The position numbers and the translations under genes are program-made. Shown here in pieces: positions 1-9,900 of a stretch of DNA of 64,000 nt. Within the stretch, counting starts at the first letter, position 1. Every line of letters starts with the position of its first letter. Source of the stretch: Ignavibacteriales bacterium (lineage in GTDB: Bacteria > Bacteroidota > Ignavibacteria > Ignavibacteriales > Melioribacteraceae); assembly GCA_021740915.1 (NCBI GenBank), contig JAIOYW010000017.1:39468-103467 (forward strand), read 5' to 3'. A model generated the notes under the pieces. It saw only the letters and a list, made by a program, of their open reading frames with translations. It searched no databases and had not been told where the DNA came from.

Positions 1-2
1 AG

Positions 3-884
3 AAATTTTCCGAAAATCCGAGGATCAAAAAAGGATTCAAAAGGTTTTTGCTTTTAGTCGGGGTTGGTTATCTGCTTCGGTATCCCACGTTCACTTTAAT
101 AGATTTTTCTTCAGTAACAGATCAGCAGTGGAGAATATTTTTCACGGTGGATGCTCTGCATCTTATCGGGTTCGGATTACTTTTTGTAATAATTACTTAT
201 TATCTTTCTGAAAAACTAAGGCTGCCTTTTTATCTGACTTCAGGACTCGCCGCACTCACCTTTATTGCCGGATTCCCTTTCACTGAAAAAATTGAGTGGA
301 TAAACTATCTGCATATGGGGCTTGCCGGATATATGTATAAAGGCACCGGCTCGTATTTTCCCTTTTTCCCGTGGGCGGGATATGTGCTTGCAGGTTCAAT
401 GTTCGGGTATTTCCTCGGAAACCATGCAGAATTGGTGAAGAAACCCAAATTCAGTTTCGGTCTCTTTTCTTCAGGGCTGGGATTTTTGCTCCTCTCATTT
501 ATCATTTTCGAGATTGCAGTTTATGCAGGAATCAGGCAAAGCTTCTGGAATTCCGATTATTCGCTCGTATTTTTCAGGCTGGGAGTTGTGCTGCTATTAT
601 ATGCTGTATTCCATTTATTCAGCCGTTATCTTAAAAATATCCCGAAACTGATATTCGATATCGGGAAGAATACATTGCCGGTTTATGCAGCGCATCTGAT
701 TCTCCTTTATGGAAGCGCATGGAACCCGGGTTTTTATCTTCTTATAAATAAGCATTTCAGTCTTACAGGAACTATATTCGCTGTATTAATTATGTGGGCG
801 CTTATGGTTACTCTTGTTTATTATATCGAAAAATTCAAAGAGAAGCGGAAACTGAAAAACGCTCTTGCACCGGCAGAAGTTTAA
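3..884 (+). CDS. DUF1624/HGSNAT-like membrane acyltransferase, C-terminal part (5' end outside window)
   Basis: The reading frame is open from base 3, so the gene starts upstream of the window; the first in-window start-like codon (TTG at 48) is internal. About 290 residues are visible, mostly hydrophobic, with roughly seven to eight membrane segments. Family-typical stretches are [13 protein letters not shown] and [13 protein letters not shown], as in DUF1624 / heparan-alpha-glucosaminide N-acetyltransferase-like proteins, which are thought to move acyl groups across the inner membrane. The C-terminus is a basic tail ([10 protein letters not shown]). The stop codon TAA shares a base with the ruvB start ATG, so the two genes are translationally coupled. 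The acceptor sugar or glycan cannot be told from sequence. Family assignment is moderately sure; the exact reaction is not. Confidence 0.75.
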   Translation, partial: KFSENPRIKKGFKRFLLLVGVGYLLRYPTFTLIDFSSVTDQQWRIFFTVDALHLIGFGLLFVIITYYLSEKLRLPFYLTSGLAALTFIAGFPFTEKIEWINYLHMGLAGYMYKGTGSYFPFFPWAGYVLAGSMFGYFLGNHAELVKKPKFSFGLFSSGLGFLLLSFIIFEIAVYAGIRQSFWNSDYSLVFFRLGVVLLLYAVFHLFSRYLKNIPKLIFDIGKNTLPVYAAHLILLYGSAWNPGFYLLINKHFSLTGTIFAVLIMWALMVTLVYYIEKFKEKRKLKNALAPAEV

Positions 885-1927
885 TGGAAAGGAAGGAAAG
901 CAATATTGATTCGAGGATAAAGGAAGATGAAAAGGCGCTCGAACAGAGTCTGAGACCAAAAGCCTTCAAAGAGTTTGCAGGACAGAAAAAGATCACTGAT
1001 AATCTGAAAGTATTTATTGGTGCTGCCAGAAAAAGGGAAGAAGGGCTTGATCATGTACTGCTTACAGGACCGCCCGGGCTGGGTAAAACCACTCTTGCAA
1101 ATATAGTTGCCGCAGAAATGGGTGTGAAGATTAAGATTACATCGGGTCCTGTGATTGAAAAGCCAGGCGATCTTGCCGGAATTCTCACCAATATGGAAGA
1201 GAACATGGTTCTTTTTATCGATGAAATTCATCGGTTAAGCCCTGTTGTCGAAGAATACCTTTACAGCGCAATGGAAGATTTCCGGATTGACATAATGATC
1301 GATTCGGGTCCGAGCGCAAGAACAGTGCAGATAAAACTCCCCAGATACACACTGATTGGAGCGACAACACGCGCAGGTTTGCTTACGGCTCCGCTGCGCG
1401 ACAGGTTTGGCATCAAGTTCCGCCTCGATTATTATGAGCCGGAATTACTCGCATCTATAATCAAACGATCTGCACATATCCTGAATATGAAAATTGACGA
1501 TACCGCAGCTCTGGAACTCGCAAAACGATCCAGAGGAACTCCGAGGATTGCAAACAGACTTCTGCGCCGGACAAGAGATTTCGCCGATTTCGAAGGGCTT
1601 AAAGCTGTTGATCTTAAGATAACACAAAAGGCGCTTGCAGCTCTCGAAGTGGATGAGGACGGGCTTGATGAAATGGATAAAGAAATTCTGCTTACAATCA
1701 TTGAGAAATTCGGCGGTGGTCCGGTCGGGCTTAATACTATATCAGTTGCGGTAAATGAAGATCCCGGGACAATTGAAGAAGTTTACGAACCGTTTCTGAT
1801 ACAGAAGGGACTTATACAGAGAACGCCGAGGGGCAGAGAAGCTACCAGGTTAGCATACGACCGTTTCGGGAAAACATCGCACAAATTTATCCGGGAGGAT
1901 GACCTTTTTGGAAGTGGTAATGAATAA
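884..1927 (+). CDS. ruvB: Holliday junction branch migration helicase RuvB
   Basis: AAA+ motor that drives Holliday-junction branch migration with RuvA in recombination and repair. A 347-residue product, the normal length. Visible: N-terminal [12 protein letters not shown], Walker [10 protein letters not shown] at residues 62-70, Walker [10 protein letters not shown], the sensor region [18 protein letters not shown], and the winged-helix C-terminus ([27 protein letters not shown] is the family landmark, in part). An in-frame extension to base 794 exists, but the ATG at 884, overlapping the upstream stop by one base, gives the family-typical N-terminus. The next gene, kdsA, starts 8 bases before the ruvB stop. 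ruvA and ruvC are not in the window. Confidence 0.97.
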   Translation: MERKESNIDSRIKEDEKALEQSLRPKAFKEFAGQKKITDNLKVFIGAARKREEGLDHVLLTGPPGLGKTTLANIVAAEMGVKIKITSGPVIEKPGDLAGILTNMEENMVLFIDEIHRLSPVVEEYLYSAMEDFRIDIMIDSGPSARTVQIKLPRYTLIGATTRAGLLTAPLRDRFGIKFRLDYYEPELLASIIKRSAHILNMKIDDTAALELAKRSRGTPRIANRLLRRTRDFADFEGLKAVDLKITQKALAALEVDEDGLDEMDKEILLTIIEKFGGGPVGLNTISVAVNEDPGTIEEVYEPFLIQKGLIQRTPRGREATRLAYDRFGKTSHKFIREDDLFGSGNE

Positions 1928-2771
1928 AACAATTACAATCGGGAAACTGAAAATCAGCAATGATCTTCCTTTCACACTTATTGCAGGACCATGTGTTGTG
2001 GAAAGCCGCGATCTGGTTTTCAAGGTGGCTGAAACGGTCAGGAGAATAAGTGATAATCTTGGAATACCTTGCATATTTAAGGCAAGCTATAAAAAAGCCA
2101 ACAGGACAAGCATTTCTTCTTTTATGGGAATAGGTGATGATGAGGCTCTGCAGGCGCTTGCCGATGTCAAAAAAGAATTCGGTCTTCCGGTTATTACTGA
2201 TATTCATTCAGCCGAAGAAGCCGCTTTTGCAGCCGAAGTAGCTGATATTCTTCAGATACCTGCATTTCTCTGCCGGCAGACTGAATTGCTTCTTGCAGCG
2301 GGAAAAACCGGAAAAGTTGTAAATATTAAAAAGGGGCAATTCCTTTCTCCTTATAAAATCAGCGAAGCAGTTGAAAAAGTGGAATCGACAGGTAATACAA
2401 ATATTATGCTTACCGAAAGAGGCAGCACTTTTGGATATTCTGATCTTGTGGTTGATATGAGAGGACTCGTGGTTATGGCGAAGACCGGTTACCCGGTGGT
2501 AATGGACTCCACACATTCAGTTCAGGCTCCCGGTTCGGGTAAAGTTACTGGCGGCAACCCCGAATTTATTTACCCGCTCGCCAAAGCGGCAGCGGCAGTC
2601 GGGATCAGCGCGCTATTTCTCGAAGTACATCCCGATCCTAAGAATGCACTTAGCGATGCAGCAAGTCAGCTCCCGCTCGGAAGCCTTGAAGATCTCCTGC
2701 GGACGGTGAAAAGTATAGACGAAATTGTGAAATCCGGGGAAGAATTTCTCGCAGAGACGCAATTGATATGA
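1920..2771 (+). CDS. kdsA: 3-deoxy-8-phosphooctulonate synthase (KDO-8-phosphate synthase)
   Basis: Condenses phosphoenolpyruvate with arabinose-5-phosphate to KDO-8-phosphate, the first committed step of the LPS inner-core sugar; cytosolic. 283 residues. Start chosen at ATG 1920 because it gives the normal short leader before ISNDLPF; an ATG at 1899 has its purine tract immediately adjacent and would add seven unmatched residues. Motifs: [27 protein letters not shown] and [10 protein letters not shown]. Cys25 in AGPC marks the metal-dependent class (Aquifex type) rather than the Asn-bearing, metal-independent Escherichia coli type; this is family knowledge applied to a visible residue. Its substrate is made by kdsD, two genes downstream. 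Confidence 0.96.
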   Translation: MNKTITIGKLKISNDLPFTLIAGPCVVESRDLVFKVAETVRRISDNLGIPCIFKASYKKANRTSISSFMGIGDDEALQALADVKKEFGLPVITDIHSAEEAAFAAEVADILQIPAFLCRQTELLLAAGKTGKVVNIKKGQFLSPYKISEAVEKVESTGNTNIMLTERGSTFGYSDLVVDMRGLVVMAKTGYPVVMDSTHSVQAPGSGKVTGGNPEFIYPLAKAAAAVGISALFLEVHPDPKNALSDAASQLPLGSLEDLLRTVKSIDEIVKSGEEFLAETQLI

Positions 2772-3145
2772 CAGAAAATGAAATTTCTAAATTAGTTATT
2801 GATACGGCTTATTAAATTCATTATAAACTTGGGCCAGGTCTTTTAGAATCGGTTTATGAAGAAATCATGTATTATGAATTAAAGAATTCAGGATTAGAAA
2901 TTGAAAGACAAAAAGCAATACCGGTGATTTGGAATGAGATGAAAATGGAAGCGGGATTCAGAGCTGATTTGATTGTTGAAAATAAAGTCATTATTGAACT
3001 TAAATCTGTTGAGACAATCACTCCTGTTTATCCCAAACAGCTCCTTACATACTTAAAAATATCAGGTCTAAAATTAGGCTTGCTTATAAACTTTAACGAG
3101 CCTTTAGTTAAAAATGGAATAACCAGAATTGTGAACAATCTATAA
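2768..3145 (+). pseudogene. GxxExxY-family protein, interrupted by an in-frame TAA
   Basis: Starts with an ATGA overlap on the kdsA stop and reads [15 protein letters not shown], then a TAA at 2813-2815, then IHYKLGPGLLESVYEE and on to the natural stop at 3145. Without the stop this is a complete GxxExxY protein of about 125 residues: GPGLLESVYE carries the name motif, and FRADLIVENKVIIELKSVE resembles a nuclease-like PD-(D/E)xK core. Relatives usually have Glu at the stop position, so a single GAA-to-TAA change would explain it. A restart at ATG 2867 would give 92 residues but lose the GxxExxY motif. Function of the family is not established. A sequencing error or real nonsense mutation cannot be separated here. 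Confidence 0.8.
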
Positions 3146-3163
3146 ACTTAGCGTCTCTGCGTC

Positions 3164-3201
3164 CCTGCCTGCGCCTGCCTGCTGCAGGCAGGGCAGGCAG
3201 G
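3164..3201. repeat. CCTGCC/GGCAGG imperfect inverted repeat
   Basis: Between the GxxExxY gene and kdsD lies a run of CCTGCCTG units followed by GCAGGCAGG units around a central CTGCAG, able to fold into a GC-rich hairpin. It is flanked by the phrases TTAGCGTCTCTGCG and TTAGCGAG. Closely similar CCTGCC..GCAGGCAGGG elements occur downstream of the tmRNA gene near 40,001 and 40,126, so this is a dispersed family rather than a gene-specific terminator. There is no T-run. Confidence 0.6.
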
Positions 3202-3227
3202 TTAGCGAGATTAAAGAAAGAAATAAC

Positions 3228-4232
3228 ATGGCAGATATACGGAAAGAAAAATTAAATGGCGATGATCAGATAATACGCAAGGGGAAAGAAGTTCTTGCGA
3301 TTGAAGGAAATGCCGTGCTCGGTCTTGTTGATAAAGTAAATGGCGATTTCGCCAGGGCAGTAAAATCAATCGGCAAGTCCAGAGGCAGAGTAGTATTTAC
3401 CGGAATGGGAAAGTCCGGTCTGATTGCAAGGAAAATAGTTGCAACATTAAATTCCACAGGCACGGGATCAATTTTTCTGCATCCTACAGATGCTTTCCAC
3501 GGTGATCTCGGAATGGTACGCAAGGATGATATCGTTATCATTCTCTCGAAAAGCGGCGCCACTCAGGAACTTCTCGATCTTATTCCAATGATAAGAAGGC
3601 TGGGAGTGCTTGTTATCGGATTCTTAGGCAAAATGATATCCCCATTGGCGGAACTCTGCGATATCGTTCTTGATGTCAGTGTTCCGGAAGAAGCATGTCC
3701 GCACGACCTCGCACCAACCGCGTCAACAACAGCGGCTCTTGCGATGGGTGATGCACTGGCTGTGGCGCTTATCCAGATAAAAGGATTTACCGCAGAGGAT
3801 TTCGCGCTTCTGCATCCCGGCGGTTCTCTTGGGAAAAGGCTAAGCCTTAAAATATCGGAGATAATGTATAAAGGAGAATTTTTTCCTAAAGTAAACTTAA
3901 ATGCTCCGTTAAATGAAGTTATCTATGAGATTACCTCAAAAAGACTCGGAACCACATCAGTTTTGAATGATGACGGTTCACTTTGCGGAATTATTACAGA
4001 TGGCGATCTTCGAAGGGCATTGGAAAAGTACCAGGATATCAGAAATCTCCGGGCGGAAAATATTATGTCGCCCAATCCTAAAACCATAAGCCAGGAATTT
4101 CTCGCTTCTTTTGCGCTCACACAGATGGAGGCACACAGCATCACATCGCTTATTGTTTCTGATGAATCAGGGAAGCCTGTGGGACTCGTGCATCTACATG
4201 ATCTGGTTAAACTCGGACTTCAGAAAAGATGA
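3228..4232 (+). CDS. kdsD: Arabinose-5-phosphate isomerase (SIS + two CBS domains)
   Basis: Interconverts ribulose-5-phosphate and D-arabinose-5-phosphate, the sugar precursor used by KdsA. 334 residues: an N-terminal SIS sugar-isomerase domain (about 40-180; GRVVFTGMGKSGLIARK, HPTDAFHGDLGM, ILSKSGATQELLD, CPHDLAPTASTTAALAMGDA), then paired CBS domains (about 205-330) that may sense a nucleotide or product. This layout and the HGDLGM and PTASTT signatures are those of KdsD/KpsF. The gene sits in an LPS operon with kdsA upstream; its stop overlaps the lptC start in an ATGA junction. Confidence 0.95.
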   Translation: MADIRKEKLNGDDQIIRKGKEVLAIEGNAVLGLVDKVNGDFARAVKSIGKSRGRVVFTGMGKSGLIARKIVATLNSTGTGSIFLHPTDAFHGDLGMVRKDDIVIILSKSGATQELLDLIPMIRRLGVLVIGFLGKMISPLAELCDIVLDVSVPEEACPHDLAPTASTTAALAMGDALAVALIQIKGFTAEDFALLHPGGSLGKRLSLKISEIMYKGEFFPKVNLNAPLNEVIYEITSKRLGTTSVLNDDGSLCGIITDGDLRRALEKYQDIRNLRAENIMSPNPKTISQEFLASFALTQMEAHSITSLIVSDESGKPVGLVHLHDLVKLGLQKR

Positions 4233-4771
4233 GAAAAATCCTGCTTTTAATGATTTTGGTGCTTGCCGCTTCATGTGAAGAAATAAAAGTAAAGCCGGCA
4301 GTGATAGAAGCTTCGAGCGAAGAAAATCCGCCATCACAGGAAAGCTGGGATTCCAAAGTACTTTTTACAGAACGAAGCAGGCTTAAGGCAATTCTATATT
4401 CCGACCATATCAGAATGTATGAAGAGGAAAGATACAAACTGCTCGACGGGGTAAGAATTGAATTTTTTGACGGCGACGGTAACAGGACTTCGGTACTTAC
4501 CTCGAAACGCGGAAAAACTGATGACATAACGCAGGATATGTTTGCGATCGATTCTGTGGTTGTTGTATCGGACAGCGGAACTGTTGTAAGGACGGATGAA
4601 CTTGTCTGGCGGAATAAAGACGAGAAAATAGTCTCGGATAAGTTTGTGTCAATTGTATCTCCAAAAGAAAAAATGGAAGGTATCGGGTTCGAATCCGATG
4701 CAGCCCTAAAGAATTACACTATCTTTAATATCACATATCACTCAATAATGGAAGACAAAAAACCGAAATGA
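4229..4771 (+). CDS. lptC: LptC-like LPS transport lipoprotein
   Basis: 180 residues starting with a lipoprotein signal (MRKILLLMILVLAASC; Cys at residue 16). The body has the LptC/YrbK pattern of beta-strand repeats: YKLLDGVRIEFFD, RTSVLTSKRGKTDD, MFAIDSVVVVSDSGTVVRTDELVW and KIVSDKFVSI. LptC accepts LPS from the LptB2FG transporter and hands it to LptA across the periplasm. A lipid anchor in place of a transmembrane helix is seen in Bacteroidota-type relatives. Both ends overlap neighbours by ATGA (kdsD upstream, the OstA-like gene downstream), placing it firmly in the LPS operon. Confidence 0.85.
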   Translation: MRKILLLMILVLAASCEEIKVKPAVIEASSEENPPSQESWDSKVLFTERSRLKAILYSDHIRMYEEERYKLLDGVRIEFFDGDGNRTSVLTSKRGKTDDITQDMFAIDSVVVVSDSGTVVRTDELVWRNKDEKIVSDKFVSIVSPKEKMEGIGFESDAALKNYTIFNITYHSIMEDKKPK

Positions 4772-6138
4772 GGAAAATCCTGCTGCTGCTGCTGATACTA
4801 TTTTCCTTTCAGCCGATATTCGGACAGGGAAAAGAAATTGTTGTAACCGGAAAAACTCTCAGGGGTTACGTGGTGGAGAACGAGGATTTCAGGGAAGTAA
4901 CCGGCAACGTGGTGATGGTACAGGGTGATGTTGTTATTACTTGTGACAGAGCGATTCAGAATATGACCAAAAATTCTGCTGAATTGATCGGGAATGTCAT
5001 CGTGACGAGTGATACTGTCAAAATTTATGCTCCGCGAGGGTTTTATTTCGGAAATGAAGAAATGGCTTTTTCTAATAGCGGAGTCAGGCTTATAGACGGC
5101 ATTATGGAACTGACAGCGAAAAACGGCTACTATTATTTTGAAGAAGATAAAGCTCATTTTTACGATAAAGTGAAATTGATTGACACTTCGAGAACGCTTT
5201 ATTCTTCTGAGCTTTACCATTATCATAAAGAAAACCGCACTCTTGCAACCGGTAAAGCTTTGGTGAGCGACTCGGTATCGACTTTAAGAGCTGATACCGT
5301 TATCAATTTCCGCGACAAAAAAGAGACTTTCGCATACGGGCGGGTATCAATTCAGGGTATTGAGGATAATGTTATTATTTTCGGCGATTCTCTTTCAGAC
5401 AAGAGCGAAAATGAATATACCAGGATCACGGGAAATCCTTTCCTGATGAAAGAGGACACAACTGAAAGCGGTGAGATAGATACACTTTTTATTTCCTCGG
5501 TGGTAATGGAATCAATTAAAGACAGCCAGCAGACCCTGATAATGACTGACAGTGTTAAGATTCTGCGGCAGGATCTGGCTTCAGTTAATGACATAACATA
5601 TTTTTACAGAAGTCAGGACCGGATAGAGACGTACAAAGTTTCTGAAGATGAGGATCAGCCCGTTGTCTGGAACGAGAATACGCAGCTTCTTGGAGACTCG
5701 ATGAGCATTTTTCTTGATGGGAACAGACTCGATCACGTTGAAGTTTTCCGGAATACAAGCATAATTTCAGACGTGGAGAATTACCCGGAAAGGCACGATC
5801 AGATATCAGGCGATTACGTGCTGATGAATTTTGAAGAGGGCAGGCTGAGCAATACATACGTAAAAGGCTCGGTGCTCAGTATTTATTTTCTTTTTGAAGA
5901 GGAGCAGCCGAACGGCATACTCAAATCCAGCTCCGAGGAGGCGAAAATCCTTTTTGAAGAAAATAAAGTGACAGACGTAAAACTCTACGGTTCACCGATT
6001 ACTGAGTACCATCCTGAAAATCTGGTGGTTGATAAAATATACGATTTCCTTATTCCAACTTACAGTATTAAAACTAATAAACCGGAAAAGAACAGATTCC
6101 TGGAAAAATTGTCTAAATTTGAATTGTATGGATACTAA
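4768..6138 (+). CDS. OstA/LptA-like periplasmic LPS bridge protein
   Basis: 456 residues with a cleavable signal peptide (MRKILLLLLILFSFQPIFGQ). Repeated OstA-like beta strands follow: GNVVMVQGDVVITCDRAIQN, ELIGNVIVTSDTVKIYAPRG, GVRLIDGIMELTAKNGYYYF, DKVKLIDTSRTLYSSELYHY, and again through the second half. Such jelly-roll repeats form the LptA bridge carrying LPS across the periplasm. It is more than twice the length of Escherichia coli LptA and fits the longer OstA_2 type found in Bacteroidota, so I leave the symbol blank although LptA function is likely. It overlaps lptC by four bases and lptB by eleven. Confidence 0.85.
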   Translation: MRKILLLLLILFSFQPIFGQGKEIVVTGKTLRGYVVENEDFREVTGNVVMVQGDVVITCDRAIQNMTKNSAELIGNVIVTSDTVKIYAPRGFYFGNEEMAFSNSGVRLIDGIMELTAKNGYYYFEEDKAHFYDKVKLIDTSRTLYSSELYHYHKENRTLATGKALVSDSVSTLRADTVINFRDKKETFAYGRVSIQGIEDNVIIFGDSLSDKSENEYTRITGNPFLMKEDTTESGEIDTLFISSVVMESIKDSQQTLIMTDSVKILRQDLASVNDITYFYRSQDRIETYKVSEDEDQPVVWNENTQLLGDSMSIFLDGNRLDHVEVFRNTSIISDVENYPERHDQISGDYVLMNFEEGRLSNTYVKGSVLSIYFLFEEEQPNGILKSSSEEAKILFEENKVTDVKLYGSPITEYHPENLVVDKIYDFLIPTYSIKTNKPEKNRFLEKLSKFELYGY

Positions 6139-6874
6139 AAGACTTGTACTCAGAAGCGAAAGCTTAATAAAAATTTATAAAAAACGAACTGTTGTGAACA
6201 ATGTTTCTGTCGGAGTGAAACAGGGCGAAGTTGTTGGTCTGCTTGGTCCCAACGGGGCAGGAAAAACCACAACATTTTATATGATTGTGGGAATGATAAA
6301 ACCCGATGGCGGCAAAGTTTTTCTTGATGAAAAAGAGATCACATCGGAACCTATGTATAAGAGGGCGAAAAAAGGCGTTGGTTATCTGCCGCAGGAAGCA
6401 TCAGTTTTCAGACGGCTTAGCGTAGAAGATAATATAATGGCAATCCTGCAGATGATGGATCTTACAAAAGCGCAGCGAAAAGAAAGGATGGAGCGGCTGC
6501 TCGAAGAACTGAGCATCACGCATATCCGGAAAAGCCTCGGATTTCAGCTAAGCGGCGGTGAACGCCGGCGTACTGAGATTGCGCGCGGACTTGCGACCGA
6601 TCCCAGTTTTATCCTTCTCGATGAACCCTTTGCCGGAGTTGATCCGATTGCAGTCGAAGATATTATGAATATAGTTGCCAATCTCAAACATAAAGGTATT
6701 GGGATTCTGGTCACAGATCATAACGTACACGAGACTTTGAGCATAGTTGATAAAGCATATATTCTTATTAACGGGACAATATTCAAAGACGGCACCGCCG
6801 AGCACTTAGCCGATGACGAAGAAGTCCGCAAACTCTACCTCGGCGAAAAGTTCAAGCTTGAGAGGTATATGTAA
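6128..6874 (+). CDS. lptB: LPS export ABC transporter ATP-binding protein
   Basis: 248-residue ABC ATPase that powers LPS extraction from the inner membrane with LptF and LptG. Visible: Walker A GPNGAGKT, Q-loop GYLPQEASVFRRL (an LptB hallmark), signature LSGGERRR, Walker B FILLDEPFAGVDP, and switch His in VTDHNVHETL. The ATG at 6128 was chosen because it places RLVLRSESLIKIYKKR at the N-terminus as in the family; the same frame is open upstream to 6029 but only as a shadow of the previous gene. It is the last gene of the rightward operon; the partners lptF and lptG lie at 33-35 kb. Confidence 0.95.
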   Translation: MDTKRLVLRSESLIKIYKKRTVVNNVSVGVKQGEVVGLLGPNGAGKTTTFYMIVGMIKPDGGKVFLDEKEITSEPMYKRAKKGVGYLPQEASVFRRLSVEDNIMAILQMMDLTKAQRKERMERLLEELSITHIRKSLGFQLSGGERRRTEIARGLATDPSFILLDEPFAGVDPIAVEDIMNIVANLKHKGIGILVTDHNVHETLSIVDKAYILINGTIFKDGTAEHLADDEEVRKLYLGEKFKLERYM

Positions 6875-6904
6875 AGCGGGATGCTTACTTTACGATATTT
6901 GCCT

Positions 6905-9900
6905 TTAATTACCCTTGCCATTCAAGACAAATGCTGCCCAGTAGAAAGGGTGCCTAAAACTGGGGGAATTTATCAGGTCTGTCTGGGCTTTCCTTAATGA
7001 TTCCGAAAAAGGGAATCCCTGTGAAAAATACAGGTAAAAATTATTCATAAGCATCGAAGTTGCTTCATCATCCACTTTCCACAAACTCGCAATCACTTCA
7101 GGAACGCCGGCAAATAAAAATCCTCTTACAAGACCAACCATGTCGTCGTTTTTTTTGATCTGCGCCAGTCCCGTTTCGCAGGCTGAGAGGACAACCAGCC
7201 GGGTTTTTGGCAGATAAATATTATAGAGCTCGTGAACTTCCAGTTTGCCGTCATCATACTGATCGGGTGAAAGCGCAAGCGCTGAGAACAGGGGATAATC
7301 CATGTTAAAAAGACCATGACAGGCAAAATGCACTATGTTATATTTCGGCAGGTGGCTCTTTATCAAAGCCTCGCTTGCTTCCTCTCCGATAAGAATTTTG
7401 ATATCCGGGAAATATGTTTTGAGTTCTTTCACCTCATTTTCTGCACCGGGCAGCGGATTTGTAAAATCATTTGAGGGATTTCCCACAGCCAGAATGCTTG
7501 TCGTCTGCTCTCTGATATCGCTGTTTTTGTCAACGAGAAACTGGATACTACTTGCATTCGGCATAATCGAGAAATTATAGATCTCAGTCATGAATTTTGC
7601 CCCTCTCATAAGCGCCCCGAACGGCAGGTTATGGAGTTTGCCTGAGGGAATTATCAGCACTTTTTTGCCGTCAATAAATGACTCGAGAGGTCCGATAAAC
7701 AGGGCGTATAACTGCCTTGCGATGGTCTGATAGGATTCAGATTCCTGGCTTAGCAGTTCCTGCCTGAATTTCTCGACGAGATTCTCAACTTCACCTTTTT
7801 CGATTTCGATAGTTTTACCCTGAAAATCATTCTTCGATATAAGGAATGCATAAGTCTGTGATGGATTAACGAAGTAATTTATGATGACTTCGTTCTCTTT
7901 CAGGAAACTCTGTATGGAGGAAAGGCTGAGAGTGTTAACGGATATCAGTTCTGTTGTTTTGCTTTTATTCTCATTCAGCTCGTCAAGAACTTTATCATAT
8001 GCATCCTGAATGCGGTTGTAATTCTTGAGGGTGTCTTTCGTGACTTTAAGTCCCCTGGTAAGATTCGAATAGTTTTCATCTGAGGATGCAAGTTCAAATG
8101 TGTTTATTTTGTCTTCCGGCTGCTGCAGGAATTTTTTTGTCATATCGGATACCGGCTTCATTGAAGAATCTTTCAGCCTTGATGCAAGTTGAGTCCCGAG
8201 TTCTTCCACAAATTGCTGCGCCCTGGATTTTTCGCTGAAATTAAATGCCTCCCGCACGTATTTTATATCTTTGGTCTGCGCGCTGAGATACATTGCAATG
8301 TCAATGAATAACTGAAATGATTCCAGATTCTTTGATATCTCATTGGTTTTATCTTTTTGGAGCAGACTGGTGAAATAATTCTGCGTGAGCAGGTCAATTG
8401 CATATTTTACGTGTTCATAGGACTGGAATATTTTGCCGAAATCGTTATTTAACTGCCCTTCGGCAAAAAGGATATATGAATATTCAGTGAGGCACTGAGT
8501 GTAAAGAAAAATATTTGAAATGTTTTTCTCCTTCGGTGCTGTAATGTTTTTTTCATTTTCCGGCAGGAATTCTTTAAATGTCGCAAGCAGAATGTTTTTT
8601 GCATTATCATATTCACCCAATATAAAACGGCATTTTGCCTGTTTTATCATCAGCATCATCTTATCGCTTAAATCCGATGAATTAAGTATTTTTTCCGAAG
8701 CGAGCGTGTAGTATTCCAGGGCTTTTGAAGCACTGTCGCTCAGGAAATAGAGGTCGGCAATGGATAGAGCAAGAGAATAAAGAGAATTTTTGATGTTATT
8801 GCTGTCCGCAAGTTCGTAGGCATCCCGCAGATAAGCCAGTGCATCGCCGATACGCTGATTCATTCTTTCGTTATTAGCTATAGAGGAGAGCGCGGAAATT
8901 TTCTGATATGGATTATTGATCTTATTATAATTCCTTTTAATTTCGGCAAAAACCGCATCAGCAGCCTTCGTGAATCCCTGAATCTGATAAACTTCCCCCG
9001 ATCTTATAGAACAGATCAATTCGAGTTCATAGAGTGAATTGTTTTTTGCTAAACCGGCAGCAGAGCGGAATTTATCGATCGCTTTATCAAATTGCTCCTG
9101 CTTAAAATCAACAATTCCGGAATTAATTTTTGCCTGTATCGCATAGAAAAAATCCCTGCGCTCCATGGCTTCAGAAAGGAGCTGTTCGAAAACGGCGTTT
9201 GATTCTCCGTAATTGCCGCTCCTATAATAAGCAAGACCGAGATTGTTCAGGATCGCCATTTCTTCGGCTTCCCTGAAAACACCCCGGCTTTTAAGCGCAC
9301 GGTTATAATACTCTATCGCCAGATCATAGTCCGCAACAAGATAAGAGAAATCACCCCGCAGATAGAGGAAATAAGGAAGGTAATTCTCTACGACAACGCT
9401 GTCATAGATAGATTGCTCCATTCTCGTAATTTCATCAATTGCGCTTCTGAGGTTTCCAGAGTTAAGATTTGCGAGGATATATAGCTTCTGAAGTTCGAGA
9501 AATTTAAGATCAAGTTTTTCCGCTTTTGTCCTTTCGGTTTCGAGAAAAGCAAAAACCGAATCAGTCATCCTGTCTGATTCTCCGAGGCGCGCCGTAAGAT
9601 CATAACGTTTTTTCATTATGTCCACCGCAAGCGCAAAATCATTTTCCCCGTATACCGACTGCTGAAGATTATCGAACAATTTAAGCGACTGCCTCAAATT
9701 GCCAGCGGCTTCTTCGTCGAGGGCAACTTTAAGTGCAACCTGAAAATATGATGAAGACGTATCGGCGAAATCCTGCAGCGATTCCGATCCTGAAGTGAGT
9801 GCAAGTTCAGTAAGAATATTGTTCAGGCTTTTTTCGAGTGCGTCATTCTTAGTCCCCGAGGCTGCAAGGGCATCTCTTGAGTTCTGGTAACAGCTTATTG

